Source: Candidatus Thorarchaeota archaeon (GTDB lineage Archaea > Asgardarchaeota > Thorarchaeia > Thorarchaeales > Thorarchaeaceae). From it: a stretch of DNA of 49,536 nt. Every line of letters begins with the position of its first letter. Position 1 is the first letter of the stretch. Shown here piece after piece: positions 18,796 through 28,830 of this stretch. Below the pieces are notes generated by a model, which was not told where the DNA came from, made no database searches, and saw only the letters and a program-made list of their open reading frames with translations. The stretch covers positions 1-49,536 of the forward strand of contig JAGXOC010000007.1 in NCBI GenBank assembly GCA_019894665.1. Direction: 5' to 3'. The translations under genes were made by a program, and so were the position numbers.

Positions 18796-18924
18796 TGATT
18801 TCTCCTCTCGAACCACTAAGTGGCCTTGTCTGCAAGGTTTGTGAACCTATTTGAATCTATCATACATCCAACTACAGAGCATCAGAATTATAACAAAACC
18901 AAATGAAGAGAAACAAGAAACACG

Positions 18925-19272
18925 ATGGAGAGCAAATCTAATTCCTGGTTGGATGCACCGGTCGTGCGATTAATCATGATGGTCGTTGCCACCGTTTTAT
19001 TGAATTTTGGATTGTTCCCTGTTCTGAATTTTATTGCACCTCTTGTCTCAGGGATTATTATTGGATTCTTGGTTGCGAAAATAAGGGATGGTGTTGCCGT
19101 CAGTTTCTTAGGAACCATTATCAGCTTCTCCATTGTCTTTGTCATAGCTGAGTGGTTTGCAGGGTTTACAACACCGTTCATCGATGTTGTTGGAGCAGTC
19201 CTCATTATGGGAGGAATAGGTACCGCTGGTGGGTTGATCGGCTCTGTTATCTCTTCAAACGTTCGTAGTTAA
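18925..19272 (+). CDS. small multi-TM membrane protein (DUF5518-like)
   Basis: FPVLNFIAPLVSGIIIGFLVAKIRDGVAVSFLGTIISFSIVFVIAEWF..., GGIGTAGGLIGSVI. Confidence 0.6.
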   Translation: MESKSNSWLDAPVVRLIMMVVATVLLNFGLFPVLNFIAPLVSGIIIGFLVAKIRDGVAVSFLGTIISFSIVFVIAEWFAGFTTPFIDVVGAVLIMGGIGTAGGLIGSVISSNVRS

Positions 19273-19273
19273 T

Positions 19274-20479
19274 TCAAGTATCCACAACTAATCTTCCAGG
19301 AGTAAAATCTGCATTTGGACCAACTGTGGAACTCCTCAATGGATTGCCAAATAACACCCATTCTGCTGTCGAAACAGCGTTGTCGATTGTCAGGGTTGTT
19401 GTTTCCCCTTTTCGCACATTCTCAAGTTCAGCAATCACTTTTGATTCAAGGTTCTCTGTCAGAGCCTTGTCAACTGCCAGTTTCACCTCACCTATGAGTT
19501 CGTGAGAATCTAGGAGATCAAGAAAACCGAATTTCCACCCATCAGAATAAGCACAAGTCCGCCAGTCATCAAAAGGCTCGATATTGTTCATTGTATCAAG
19601 TGTTGCACCAATATATGAAGCTCCAGAGTTCAGAAACGCTTTCAGCAAAGGGCCTTCTTGTGCCGTGCTGCACGCTTCTGAAAACACAACGGGATACCCT
19701 TCAAACTTGATAGCTGAAGCCTGATCATGACTTAGGATGATCGAGTTATGTGTAGCCCATCTATCGGGAGTACCATGAATTCGGGCTGTGAATACACCAT
19801 CTGAGAATTGAAGGATGAACTCACTGACAGAGAGTAATTTAGCTTCAGCCTCAGTATATCGATATAGCACTTCAACATCGAATCCAAGTTCAACAAGCGC
19901 CTTTACATGTCTATTAGAACGACTGGGCTGGCTATCAAAGACAACTGCAATATCGCTATCCACAATGAATGGATCCATGTGATAGAGCACCGTTTCAGTC
20001 GGTCCAAAAATGCGACCAAACGGGAAATCGGGAATGCCATCACCGTCCAGGTCCTGAATAAACCAATCAGTGAAACCATAGGAACCCTGGTAGGAGATCT
20101 GAGTTGCAGGGAGCTCCTTATTGGTCCCGATTAGTAGTACACCCTTGTGATGTGTGGGGTCGTAGTTTTCGCGGATAGTCTTCTGAGTAAGAATCCATGA
20201 ACGACCCTTTTCTAGGATGAAATCAGACCCAAGTTCTTTGGCTTTACGCTCATATTGAGCTGCAGTCTCATCTCCAACTCTACCACAGACAACAAGCATT
20301 CGTTTGAGAAGATCCCTGTTCATTTTCCCTACATCAAAAGCAAGCTCAGCCTCATCTCTTTTCCTTCTGAATTTCTTCTTGATTTCGTTGATTGAACCAA
20401 GAGCGCTTTTGCTGATGATGTTCATGGCAGTGGACCCCTCAACAAAAGTGATAATTACTGTTGCTAGTGTAGTCGTCAA
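19274..20479 (-). CDS. C25 (gingipain)/caspase-fold-like cysteine peptidase, no obvious signal peptide
   Basis: QDLDGDGIPDFPFGRIFG (C25-like), candidate His in ARIHGTPDRW and Cys in VVFSEACSTA (clan CD HG...EAC). Confidence 0.7.
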   Translation of the reverse strand: MTTTLATVIITFVEGSTAMNIISKSALGSINEIKKKFRRKRDEAELAFDVGKMNRDLLKRMLVVCGRVGDETAAQYERKAKELGSDFILEKGRSWILTQKTIRENYDPTHHKGVLLIGTNKELPATQISYQGSYGFTDWFIQDLDGDGIPDFPFGRIFGPTETVLYHMDPFIVDSDIAVVFDSQPSRSNRHVKALVELGFDVEVLYRYTEAEAKLLSVSEFILQFSDGVFTARIHGTPDRWATHNSIILSHDQASAIKFEGYPVVFSEACSTAQEGPLLKAFLNSGASYIGATLDTMNNIEPFDDWRTCAYSDGWKFGFLDLLDSHELIGEVKLAVDKALTENLESKVIAELENVRKGETTTLTIDNAVSTAEWVLFGNPLRSSTVGPNADFTPGRLVVDT

Positions 20480-20488
20480 TCAGAATTA

Positions 20489-21160
20489 TTGAAGGAAATG
20501 AGCAATGATATGACATCAGAAATCAAAGTGATCGCACTAGACTTGGATGGAGTCCTTTTCGATGGTTCAAGTGCAACTTTTACGATCTCTCAACAAGTCG
20601 GATTGAAAGACCAATACATCGCACTTTTTCAGAGAATGGCTCAAGAGGGAATGGATCTAAGAGATTCAATAATTGAAGGCGCGAAGATTTGGAAGGGACG
20701 CCCAATTGATGCTGCATATCACTATCTGATAAAACGGCTACCACTGATGGAAGGCGCAGCTGAAACAGTTTCCACACTTAAAAAATGGGATTATGAAGTT
20801 GGTTGTATCTCAAGTGGAGTCAGTCAGTACTTCATGGAACCGTTAAGCCGAAGATTGAATCTTGATTTTGCATACTCCAACATTCTTGGATCTGATGATG
20901 GGGTTCTTGATGGAACAGTCCAGTATATTATGGGGGGTCCAGAAAAAGCTACAACAATCCTGCAATATGTCCAAATCAAGGAGCATTCGCAGGAATGCAT
21001 CGCAAGTGTGGGAAATGATTTGAATGATCTTGACATATTCAAGTTCTCTAGATTCAGTATTGCATTCAACCCAGTCGACAAGAGAGTGAGTGATGCAGCT
21101 TCAGTCACAGTAGACTCTAAGGACCTGCGCGATATTTTGCCGTACTTTGAGAGGTCTTAA
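20489..21160 (+). CDS. HAD-superfamily phosphatase (phosphoserine phosphatase-like)
   Basis: VIALDLDGVLFDG, GCISSGVSQYFMEPLSRRLNLDFAYSN, VGNDLNDLDIFKFS. Confidence 0.88.
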   Translation: MKEMSNDMTSEIKVIALDLDGVLFDGSSATFTISQQVGLKDQYIALFQRMAQEGMDLRDSIIEGAKIWKGRPIDAAYHYLIKRLPLMEGAAETVSTLKKWDYEVGCISSGVSQYFMEPLSRRLNLDFAYSNILGSDDGVLDGTVQYIMGGPEKATTILQYVQIKEHSQECIASVGNDLNDLDIFKFSRFSIAFNPVDKRVSDAASVTVDSKDLRDILPYFERS

Positions 21161-22293
21161 CCCAATATTTTCTGGAATGCACTCTTGATGTGTTCCTTGT
21201 CCTCCTCAGTGAGACTAGGATGAACAGGAATATCGAAGTGCCTCAAACCGATTTCTTCGGATATAGGTAGGTTGACTGCTGAGTAATCAGGATAGTCTAC
21301 AAACTTCGCCCATCTCCACTGCTGGATATTGAGATAAGTATCCTGCTTGTGACACGGTAACGCATAGACAGCCCTTGACCCAACACCCTCATTTCTGAGA
21401 GCAGTAACCAGCTCATCTCTGTTCATTTTTTCCGAATAAAGACGAGGAGCATAGAGATGGTATGAGGACTTGAATCCTGGATCTTCTACTTGTGGTTTGA
21501 TTGAGTTGAACTCTGAGAAGAAGTCATCATATTCTTGAGCGTTTACTCTTCGCTGTTTGACTGCGTCTGGTAATCTTTTGACCTGCTCGATTCCAATGGC
21601 AGACACAATATCCATCATTCGGTTGTTATACCCAATTCTGAAGTGACTATATCCACCCTCTTTACCACGACCATGGTTCTTAACCATCAGAATCTCATCA
21701 TAGAGCTCTTCGTTGTCAGTAGTGATCATGCCGCCCTCCCCGGTCATCATGTTCTTAGTGGCATAGAACGAGAAAGAGGCAACATGTCCCAGAGCACCGA
21801 CCTTCGTCCCATCGATTTCAGCACCATGAGCTTGGCAGGCATCCTCTATGACTAGTAGATCGTGAGAATCCGCAATATCCATGATTTGCTTCATGTCAGA
21901 AGGCAATCCGAAAATATGTACGGGCATGATTGCGCGGGTCTTTTCAGTTATAGCTTTTTCAATCAGATCAGGGTCAATGTTGTAGGTATCGGGTTTGACA
22001 TCTACAAAAACAGGAATTGCTCCTACCATCGCAATTGAATTTGCTGAAGCAATGAACGTGAAGGGAGATGTAATTACCTCATCTCCAGGCTGAATGTCCA
22101 TGGCTTCAAGAGCTGTACTCAACGCTGTTGTCCCATTGCTAGTAACTGTGGCAAATTTCGAACCAGTATACTCAGCAAAAAGTTTCTCAAGCTCCCGAGA
22201 GACCTTACCTTCCGCCAGCATCCCGGATTCTAGAACACGGTTTACAGCGTCTATTTCTTCTTGACCAATTATTGGTTTAGCGAACGGAATCAT
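21157..22293 (-). CDS. DegT/DnrJ/EryC1/StrS family PLP aminotransferase
   Basis: GDEVITSPFTFIASANSI, IEDACQAHGAEIDGTKVGALGHVASFSFYATKNMMTGEGGMI. Confidence 0.93.
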   Translation of the reverse strand: MIPFAKPIIGQEEIDAVNRVLESGMLAEGKVSRELEKLFAEYTGSKFATVTSNGTTALSTALEAMDIQPGDEVITSPFTFIASANSIAMVGAIPVFVDVKPDTYNIDPDLIEKAITEKTRAIMPVHIFGLPSDMKQIMDIADSHDLLVIEDACQAHGAEIDGTKVGALGHVASFSFYATKNMMTGEGGMITTDNEELYDEILMVKNHGRGKEGGYSHFRIGYNNRMMDIVSAIGIEQVKRLPDAVKQRRVNAQEYDDFFSEFNSIKPQVEDPGFKSSYHLYAPRLYSEKMNRDELVTALRNEGVGSRAVYALPCHKQDTYLNIQQWRWAKFVDYPDYSAVNLPISEEIGLRHFDIPVHPSLTEEDKEHIKSAFQKILG

Positions 22294-22360
22294 GCCATTT
22301 CACACATAGCTGGAAATCTGTCCAAGATAAAACCCTTTGGCATGTATGACAAATGTACAG

Positions 22361-22924
22361 CTATGCCGTTGTGGCTTCAGGAGTCGCATCCAGCTCCTCC
22401 TGCATCTCCTTGTAGTAGGCATTCCGACGACGATTCTCAATCAGCCCCACAAGACCGATTGATGCGCTCATTGCTGCAAGTGCTACAAGCATATAGGCTA
22501 AGTTTGCGAGAAAGAAGATTATCGCTAGTGCTAGGCCACTCATAAAACCGGTAGATGCTCTAGTGAGGTTTGTCGTCTTTCTTGGAGTAAGTCTCTGACT
22601 CATCCAATCAATGATCGTTGTAAAGCCTAGTGCTACAGAAACAAAGAACCAAAACCACTCAGGGTTCAACTGAATCTGAAAGACCATGAGAAATAGTAGA
22701 CCTCCGCCCAAGCCGCCATAGATTCCGCTACAGCGTCCACACAAGTAGAGCGACCGACCCATGAAAGATACACGAAGGCAGTGACCATACATCGATGGCG
22801 GATGATGCGATAGTAGCATTTGGGCACCCCCACGGAAATCACCAGCCCGATCTAATTCATCCATGTCAACCAAGAGCTCGTCCGGATGTCTTGTACCTTC
22901 ATCTTCACTGCTCACAGGTATCAC
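22361..22924 (-). CDS. DUF2085 membrane protein
   Basis: HCLRVSFMGRSLYLCGRCSGIYGGLG followed by TMs. Confidence 0.8.
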   Translation of the reverse strand: MIPVSSEDEGTRHPDELLVDMDELDRAGDFRGGAQMLLSHHPPSMYGHCLRVSFMGRSLYLCGRCSGIYGGLGGGLLFLMVFQIQLNPEWFWFFVSVALGFTTIIDWMSQRLTPRKTTNLTRASTGFMSGLALAIIFFLANLAYMLVALAAMSASIGLVGLIENRRRNAYYKEMQEELDATPEATTA

Positions 22925-23214
22925 GCAAGGATACTCAGTCTGTGACTCTTAAAACCTATCGCTTCTGGCCACAACAACTATAGCAGTGAAAATCGACCTG
23001 TTCAGGTTTGATGAATTTCTTAAAGTTGACAATTAATATCTAATTGGGTCTCAGTTAAAGAAACAGCATGTCACCGGTGAACCTCTACAGACTATATCTA
23101 ACATCCGTTCTTACAAGTTTCAGAGCCATTTGGGCGATGTGAATGATTATACAGAACGACAATGGCAGGGTTTTAATGTAGGTTCAGATAATACACCTTC
23201 ACTTTAACAAGATA

Positions 23215-23721
23215 ATGGAAGTAATGACCATGGAGAAACTGCTACTCGTCGATATGGACAAGTGCACAGGATGCAAGCAGTGTACTTTGGCGTGTTCTCT
23301 GACAAAGGAAGACTTGTTCGACCCCAAGAGGGGTAGAATAAAGATTCTGAAGAAAGAGGATATTGCTCTTGGAATTCAGCTTGTGTGTGAGCAATGTGAA
23401 ACCTATCCATGTGTTGCGTCTTGCCCTGATGGAGCGCTATCAAGGGATGAAGCAACTGGGATAATAACTGTGGATGAAAAACTCTGCACATCTCAAGGCG
23501 CGTGTGTTGATGCTTGTATATATCATGCAATTCAACTGCATCCTGAAACAAAACATCCGATGTTTTGTGACTTATGTGGTGGAGAGCCGTATTGTGTGAA
23601 ACATTGTGTGCCTGGCGCATTGTTGTGGGTTGACAAGTCCGACGAGATGATCAAGGACAAGAAGAAACTCCGGTCAGCACGAATGAATATGTACCGTGAT
23701 CTCAAGAAGGAGGCCGCATGA
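23215..23721 (+). CDS. poly-[4Fe-4S] ferredoxin-like electron-transfer subunit
   Basis: CTGCKQCTLAC, CEQCETYPCVASCPDGAL, CTSQGACVDAC, CDLCGGEPYCVKHC cysteine clusters; immediately upstream of AOR. Confidence 0.92.
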   Translation: MEVMTMEKLLLVDMDKCTGCKQCTLACSLTKEDLFDPKRGRIKILKKEDIALGIQLVCEQCETYPCVASCPDGALSRDEATGIITVDEKLCTSQGACVDACIYHAIQLHPETKHPMFCDLCGGEPYCVKHCVPGALLWVDKSDEMIKDKKKLRSARMNMYRDLKKEAA

Positions 23722-23722
23722 A

Positions 23723-25648
23723 GTGTACGGACATCAAGGAAAAATATTGCATGTTGATCTGAGCAAGGGTAAGACTTGGGTCGAAGACATACCTGAAGAA
23801 TGGAGAAGGCTATACATTGGATCAAGAGGTATCAACGCCAAAATCCTTTGGGATTATTGTAAAGATCCTGATATTACATGGGAGGATCCAAGGAACATCA
23901 TCATTTTTGCACCTGGAGCAGTTACAGGTACAACAGCCCCGGCATCAGGACGAACTTCCGTCACTACTGTGGGCTGCACGACAGGGCTCTATCTGAAGAG
24001 TAACACTGGGGGTCATTGGGGAGCTGAGTTAAAGTATGCGGGATACGACCATTTGGTCGTGCATGGCGTTGCAAGTGAACCATCTTACATTCTTATCGAG
24101 GATGACAATGTTGAGGTTCGAAGTGCTAAGGAATTATGGGGTAAGGATATCATCGAAACTGATGCCCTTCTCAAGAAGTGGCACGGAGAAGACTCTCGTG
24201 GTCTGTACATCGGACCCGCTGGAGAGAATCTAGTTAGAGCCTCTTCTATTCACTGTTCTCTCTTTCATGCTGCAGGGAGAGGTGGAGGAGCGGCAGTAAT
24301 GGGAAAGAAAAATCTGAAAGCTGTCAGTGTTAGAGGAACCAAACCCATCCGTGTGAAAGATCCAAAGAAATTCGCAGAGATTGCTGAAGAGATGCGTGAG
24401 AATCTGAGAGGAGACAGTGGTGCCCAAGGTTTGCATGAATTCGGGACAGCAGGTTCAATCGCTGCAGTGAACGAGATGCATGCATTTCCAGGAAGGAACT
24501 GGCAGACTGGTTACACAGAAAATGTCTATCCAATCTCAGGTCAGGCCTTGAATGAGCTTGGATACCTGAAGAGACGTGTCGCATGTTTTGGATGCACAAT
24601 TGGGTGTCATCGATACTCTGAGATTCCCAAAGGCCCTAATCAGGGAATTGCTAGTGGTGGACCAGAGTATGAAACCTTTGGGGCACTGGGGAACGGACCA
24701 GGAGTGATTGACACAGAGGGTGTACTTTTGGCAAATGAGATGTGTAATAGACTCGGTCTTGACACCATCACAGCAGGTGGTGTGGCTCAATGGGCAATCG
24801 AGAGCTATGAGAGAGGTGTTCTCACAAAGGAAGACACCAACGGCCTAGATCTTGGCTGGGGCAAGATTCCTGAGCTCCTAGCAACAATAGAAGCACTTGC
24901 TTATCGAAAAGGCAAGCTGGGTGATCTTCTGGCCGACGGTCTCAAGATAGCCACAGGCAAAGTTGGTCATGATTCATACAAATGGGCTGTGATAAACGCG
25001 AAAGGATTAGAGCAATCAAACGTCGAAACACGTTCAGCCAAGGCTTATGCACTCGCATTCGCCGTTAATCCACGTGGACCAGACCATCTCATGACAGAGA
25101 CATTTGCTGAATTTGGTTCGAGTCCAGAAGCAGTTGATTTGATTGAGAAGCTCACTGGAGACAAGAAATGGGCATCCTCCCACTTCACTGATTTCAGAGC
25201 GGAAATTGTGAGATGGCATGAAGACTGTTACGAGATCACTGAGGCTTTGGGCTTCTGTGTCTTCACATCAACAGCAGCCTTCGGAGTTAATCCAGACAAC
25301 ATGACAAGGCTCTATGCAGCCGCTACTGGCATTGAGATGACAGAGGATGAGATGATGCTCACTGGCCGCCGTGTCTGCACACTTGAGAAAGCTTTCAATA
25401 TAACAAGAGGTGCTACACGTGAGCATGACAATCTACCTTGGCGTCTCATGAATGAAGGAGCAAAATCAGGACCTTTGAAAGGAGCCACCAACTCCCAAGA
25501 GGAACTCAATGAGGCTCTGGATAACTATTACACCCTGCATGAGTGGGATCTGAAGACCAGTTGGCCTTACAGGAGTACTCTGGAAAAGTTGGGTCTCAAA
25601 GATGTAGCAGATCATCTGGATAAGCACGACCTGCTTCCAGTGGAGTAG
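23723..25648 (+). CDS. aldehyde ferredoxin oxidoreductase (tungsten/AOR family), GTG start proposed
   Basis: YGHQGKILHVDLSKGKTWVEDIPEEWRRLYIGSRGINAKIL, APGAVTGTTAPASGRTSVTT, VACFGCTIGCHRY; GGAGG 9 nt before GTG at 23723. Confidence 0.93.
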   Translation: MYGHQGKILHVDLSKGKTWVEDIPEEWRRLYIGSRGINAKILWDYCKDPDITWEDPRNIIIFAPGAVTGTTAPASGRTSVTTVGCTTGLYLKSNTGGHWGAELKYAGYDHLVVHGVASEPSYILIEDDNVEVRSAKELWGKDIIETDALLKKWHGEDSRGLYIGPAGENLVRASSIHCSLFHAAGRGGGAAVMGKKNLKAVSVRGTKPIRVKDPKKFAEIAEEMRENLRGDSGAQGLHEFGTAGSIAAVNEMHAFPGRNWQTGYTENVYPISGQALNELGYLKRRVACFGCTIGCHRYSEIPKGPNQGIASGGPEYETFGALGNGPGVIDTEGVLLANEMCNRLGLDTITAGGVAQWAIESYERGVLTKEDTNGLDLGWGKIPELLATIEALAYRKGKLGDLLADGLKIATGKVGHDSYKWAVINAKGLEQSNVETRSAKAYALAFAVNPRGPDHLMTETFAEFGSSPEAVDLIEKLTGDKKWASSHFTDFRAEIVRWHEDCYEITEALGFCVFTSTAAFGVNPDNMTRLYAAATGIEMTEDEMMLTGRRVCTLEKAFNITRGATREHDNLPWRLMNEGAKSGPLKGATNSQEELNEALDNYYTLHEWDLKTSWPYRSTLEKLGLKDVADHLDKHDLLPVE

Positions 25649-25666
25649 AGGGGATTATTTCCCCTC
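25648..25666 (+). terminator. hairpin GAGGGGA-N5-TCCCCTC then T-rich
   Basis: gaggggattatttcccctccttttcctttgtttt. Confidence 0.65.
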
Positions 25667-25711
25667 CTTTTCCTTTGTTTTATACTATGGAATTTGAACA
25701 GATAGAGAGGA

Positions 25712-26734
25712 ATGAAGTTAATGAAAGGTTTCAAAGAATTGGGTGTCGCAATGACGGGGGTTTTTCCTGTCAGTGAAGCAGTCGAACTAGCAAGAGTTGC
25801 GGAATCATCGGGATTAGGATCTGCTTGGTTTGCAGAAGACTATTTCTTCCGGGGTGGCATCCCCTATATGTCTGCAGCAGCGATGGCAACAGAGAAAATC
25901 AGGTTGGGCTTAGGAGTTGTAAATCCATACTCTCGTCACCCAGCGCTAATCGCAATGGAGTTCGCCACTCTCGACGAGATGTCCAACATGAGGACTGTTT
26001 TTGGTTTGGGTTCAGGAGTACCCTTCTGGATGGACCAGATGGGGATCTATGACAAGAAACCATTGTCCAGAACACGTGCTTGTGTAAATCTTGTGCGAAA
26101 GATCATGACTGGTGAGAACATCAATCATGAAGACAAGTTTTTCACAGCTAAGGATATCAAACTCGTCTTTGAGCCAGTTCGAAAGAGTGCACCAATCTAT
26201 CTAGCTTTTGAAGGACCGAAGGGATTAGCTCTGTCAGGCGAAATTGGTGATGGTGTCATTCTCTCTATTTTCTGTACACCGTCTTATGTGAAATTTGCAT
26301 GGGATCGTATCGCAGAGGGAGCCAAGAAAGTTGGGAAGTCACTAGATGAATATGAGATGGTTGCATACATGCCAATGGTCATTGATGATGACCTCGACAA
26401 GGCAATCAGTACGGCCCGAGAATTCTCCAAGCTATATCTACCTCACTCTCAGCCTGGAGGCCCATTGATGACTCATGCTGGCGTCAAACCTGAAGACACG
26501 AAGGCTATGTTTGAAGCAGCGGAGAAAAAAGATGATGCACTGCTATCTGAACTCATAACTGATGATTTCGTGAAAGAGCTCTGCCTTGTTGGAGACAAAG
26601 AAGATTGTATCAAGAAACTACAACAAATGATTGACGCAGGTGCTAACACCATGGTTGCATTTCCAGTTCCTGGAACAGAACCAATAGAAAACGCAAAGAT
26701 ATTGGGTGAAGAGTTTACACATCAACTGAAGTAG
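25712..26734 (+). CDS. LLM-class (probably F420-dependent) oxidoreductase
   Basis: luciferase-like: FPVSEAVELARVAESSGLGSAWFAEDYFFRGGIPYMSAAAMATEKIRLGLGVVNPYSRHPALIAMEFATLDEM. Confidence 0.9.
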   Translation: MKLMKGFKELGVAMTGVFPVSEAVELARVAESSGLGSAWFAEDYFFRGGIPYMSAAAMATEKIRLGLGVVNPYSRHPALIAMEFATLDEMSNMRTVFGLGSGVPFWMDQMGIYDKKPLSRTRACVNLVRKIMTGENINHEDKFFTAKDIKLVFEPVRKSAPIYLAFEGPKGLALSGEIGDGVILSIFCTPSYVKFAWDRIAEGAKKVGKSLDEYEMVAYMPMVIDDDLDKAISTAREFSKLYLPHSQPGGPLMTHAGVKPEDTKAMFEAAEKKDDALLSELITDDFVKELCLVGDKEDCIKKLQQMIDAGANTMVAFPVPGTEPIENAKILGEEFTHQLK

Positions 26735-26748
26735 TAGGATTTGAAGAA

Positions 26749-28002
26749 ATGCATGACCCAGTAGAATCATTCTGTCTAGATATAGATGGAGAACCAGACC
26801 TCACATCGGATATCAAGAAAAGAAATAGAATGGTGGGGTACGTCACAGCATTTCTAACTGTTTTCACTCTTGGTACAACTGAAATCTTTGCATCGTGGTA
26901 CTCCACGCGTATGGGTGGAACTCCCTTTGAGTCTGGATTAGCATTCGGCATATTCGGACTTGTCTACATGTTCTCACCCGCAATTGGGGGAAGATTATCA
27001 GATAATATCGGCCGCAAAAAGACACTCTTTCTATCAACAGGCGGGTATATCGTTGTAATTCTCCTCTTCCTACTTCCATATGTCAGTCCGTGGCAGCTCA
27101 TAGCAATACGGGCTATAGAGGGATTTGTGTTTGGTTTTGTTGCACCAACTATTGAAGGAATGGTGAGTGAGCTTGAACCGGATTCTCAAGTAGCAGCACT
27201 GGGAAATTTCTCAACCTCGTGGAGTGCGTCTATGATTCTCCCTCCCATGGTGATAGCATATCTATCAGGCATCTATGGTGATACGTCAGGGATCTTCGTG
27301 GTTCTTGGAGTTGAGATTCTCGCGCTGATGATTGTTGCAAGATTTCTCCAGGGATACAAGCGGAAACCCATCTCTTCATCATCAAATGTAGGAATTCCAT
27401 CCACTCTATCTACCAGCCAAGTTGAAAAGGTAAGCAAGAGTTCACCTTTGTTTATCGCATCGTATCTATCTGTGATGTTGTGGGGTGTGGTCTCAACCAT
27501 CATCCTTGGTCTATTTCCATCGTATATCATAATACTGAGTGATTTGGGTTATCCATTCGTGAGCCAGGATTTCGGTATCCTCCTGCTGATATGGAACTTG
27601 GCTCGAACTGTGACCTTCATCGTAGTTGCACGGTTGCCAGGAGAGCGTATGAAACAGGCCATAATCGTTGGAGCCCTACTCTCAGCCATGTCAGGCGTCA
27701 TGTTATTCCTTTTCATAGATATCTGGATCTTTGTCATAGCTATGATACTTTCTGGAATCGCAGTTGGCTTCAACTACTTGGGTGCTCTATATCTGGTCGT
27801 TTCAGCAACTGATATTGAGAAAGGTTCCCATGCAGGACTAGTAGAGAGCATGGGAGGAGTAGGTCTGTTCATTGGACCCATTGTAGGAGGGTGGGTCATG
27901 GAGATCGGATTAAAACTTCCCTACCTCATGTATGCTGTACTATCGTTGGTTGTTCTGGTTCTGATAGTGGTGCTCTTGCAAAGGGATAAGAAACAGACCT
28001 AA
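26749..28002 (+). CDS. MFS transporter
   Basis: 12-TM pattern with GGRLSDNIGRKKTLFLS MFS loop motif. Confidence 0.9.
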   Translation: MHDPVESFCLDIDGEPDLTSDIKKRNRMVGYVTAFLTVFTLGTTEIFASWYSTRMGGTPFESGLAFGIFGLVYMFSPAIGGRLSDNIGRKKTLFLSTGGYIVVILLFLLPYVSPWQLIAIRAIEGFVFGFVAPTIEGMVSELEPDSQVAALGNFSTSWSASMILPPMVIAYLSGIYGDTSGIFVVLGVEILALMIVARFLQGYKRKPISSSSNVGIPSTLSTSQVEKVSKSSPLFIASYLSVMLWGVVSTIILGLFPSYIIILSDLGYPFVSQDFGILLLIWNLARTVTFIVVARLPGERMKQAIIVGALLSAMSGVMLFLFIDIWIFVIAMILSGIAVGFNYLGALYLVVSATDIEKGSHAGLVESMGGVGLFIGPIVGGWVMEIGLKLPYLMYAVLSLVVLVLIVVLLQRDKKQT

Positions 28003-28006
28003 GCAT

Positions 28007-28774
28007 CTAATCCTGCTTCAGTACATCATCAAAGGCTCCTTTCAAAGAAGGGGCTTCGTTAATCTTTTTCTTTGGAGGAAGGGGGTATGCAACCTTACTA
28101 TGAGATAACCCAGATTCGACAAGCATGATTGCGCTCTTTAATGCTACAACCCATGGGTCAATGATTGGTACCTTGAGTTCCTCCATAATTGGTGTAAGAT
28201 CCACCTCATAAGATAGAGCTGTGCACCCGAGGATAATTACATCGGCACCATGTTTTTGAATGAGCTCCCTACTTTCGTTAAGAATCTCTTTTTGAGCAGT
28301 TTCAGGCTTCTTCGTGATATCTAGAACCGGCATTCGCAAATAGCGAACTCCAGCACAAAATGACTCTAGGCCCTCTTTGCGAACTCCATGTTCCATACAT
28401 TTCTTCAATGATTCACCTTGAACTGTGACTACACCAAAGCGGGTTCCTAATGTGAGTGCAACGTGAAAAGCTGTGTTACGTGGTCCAACAACAGGTATCG
28501 TTGATACCTCCCTTGCGGCTTCAAGAATTGGATCACACATGCAATCTATCAAGATAACATCATAGCCCTCTTTGTTTGCACGAACAACCTGTTCAAGAAT
28601 GAAAGGAGCATTATACGCTTCATCAGTGACTGATTCAACACTGTGAGTACCATGCCTAGGAGTGAAATTTCCAATCTCCCATCCAGGTGGAGTGTGCAAA
28701 TCCACGAAAGACTTCTTCTTAGGGTCATCCCACCAGTCAATACCAGTTGCGCCGATGAGGGCTAGTTTCTTCAT
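28007..28774 (-). CDS. Asp/Glu/hydantoin racemase family protein
   Basis: VILIDCMCDPILEAAREVSTIPVVGPRNTAFHVALTLGTRFGVVT ... VIILGCTALSYEVDLTPIMEELKVPIIDPWVVALK. Confidence 0.85.
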   Translation of the reverse strand: MKKLALIGATGIDWWDDPKKKSFVDLHTPPGWEIGNFTPRHGTHSVESVTDEAYNAPFILEQVVRANKEGYDVILIDCMCDPILEAAREVSTIPVVGPRNTAFHVALTLGTRFGVVTVQGESLKKCMEHGVRKEGLESFCAGVRYLRMPVLDITKKPETAQKEILNESRELIQKHGADVIILGCTALSYEVDLTPIMEELKVPIIDPWVVALKSAIMLVESGLSHSKVAYPLPPKKKINEAPSLKGAFDDVLKQD

Positions 28775-28830
28775 ATGATACCGTCTCCTATCTGAATATA
28801 GAGAATGGCTGGAATAGCGGACTCCCGAAA

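Noticed and set aside
22984-23214. Riboswitch/ncRNA in the spacer upstream of ferredoxin-AOR
   Set aside because: Only short palindromes (e.g. acctgttcaggt) and no recognised riboswitch core; insufficient support
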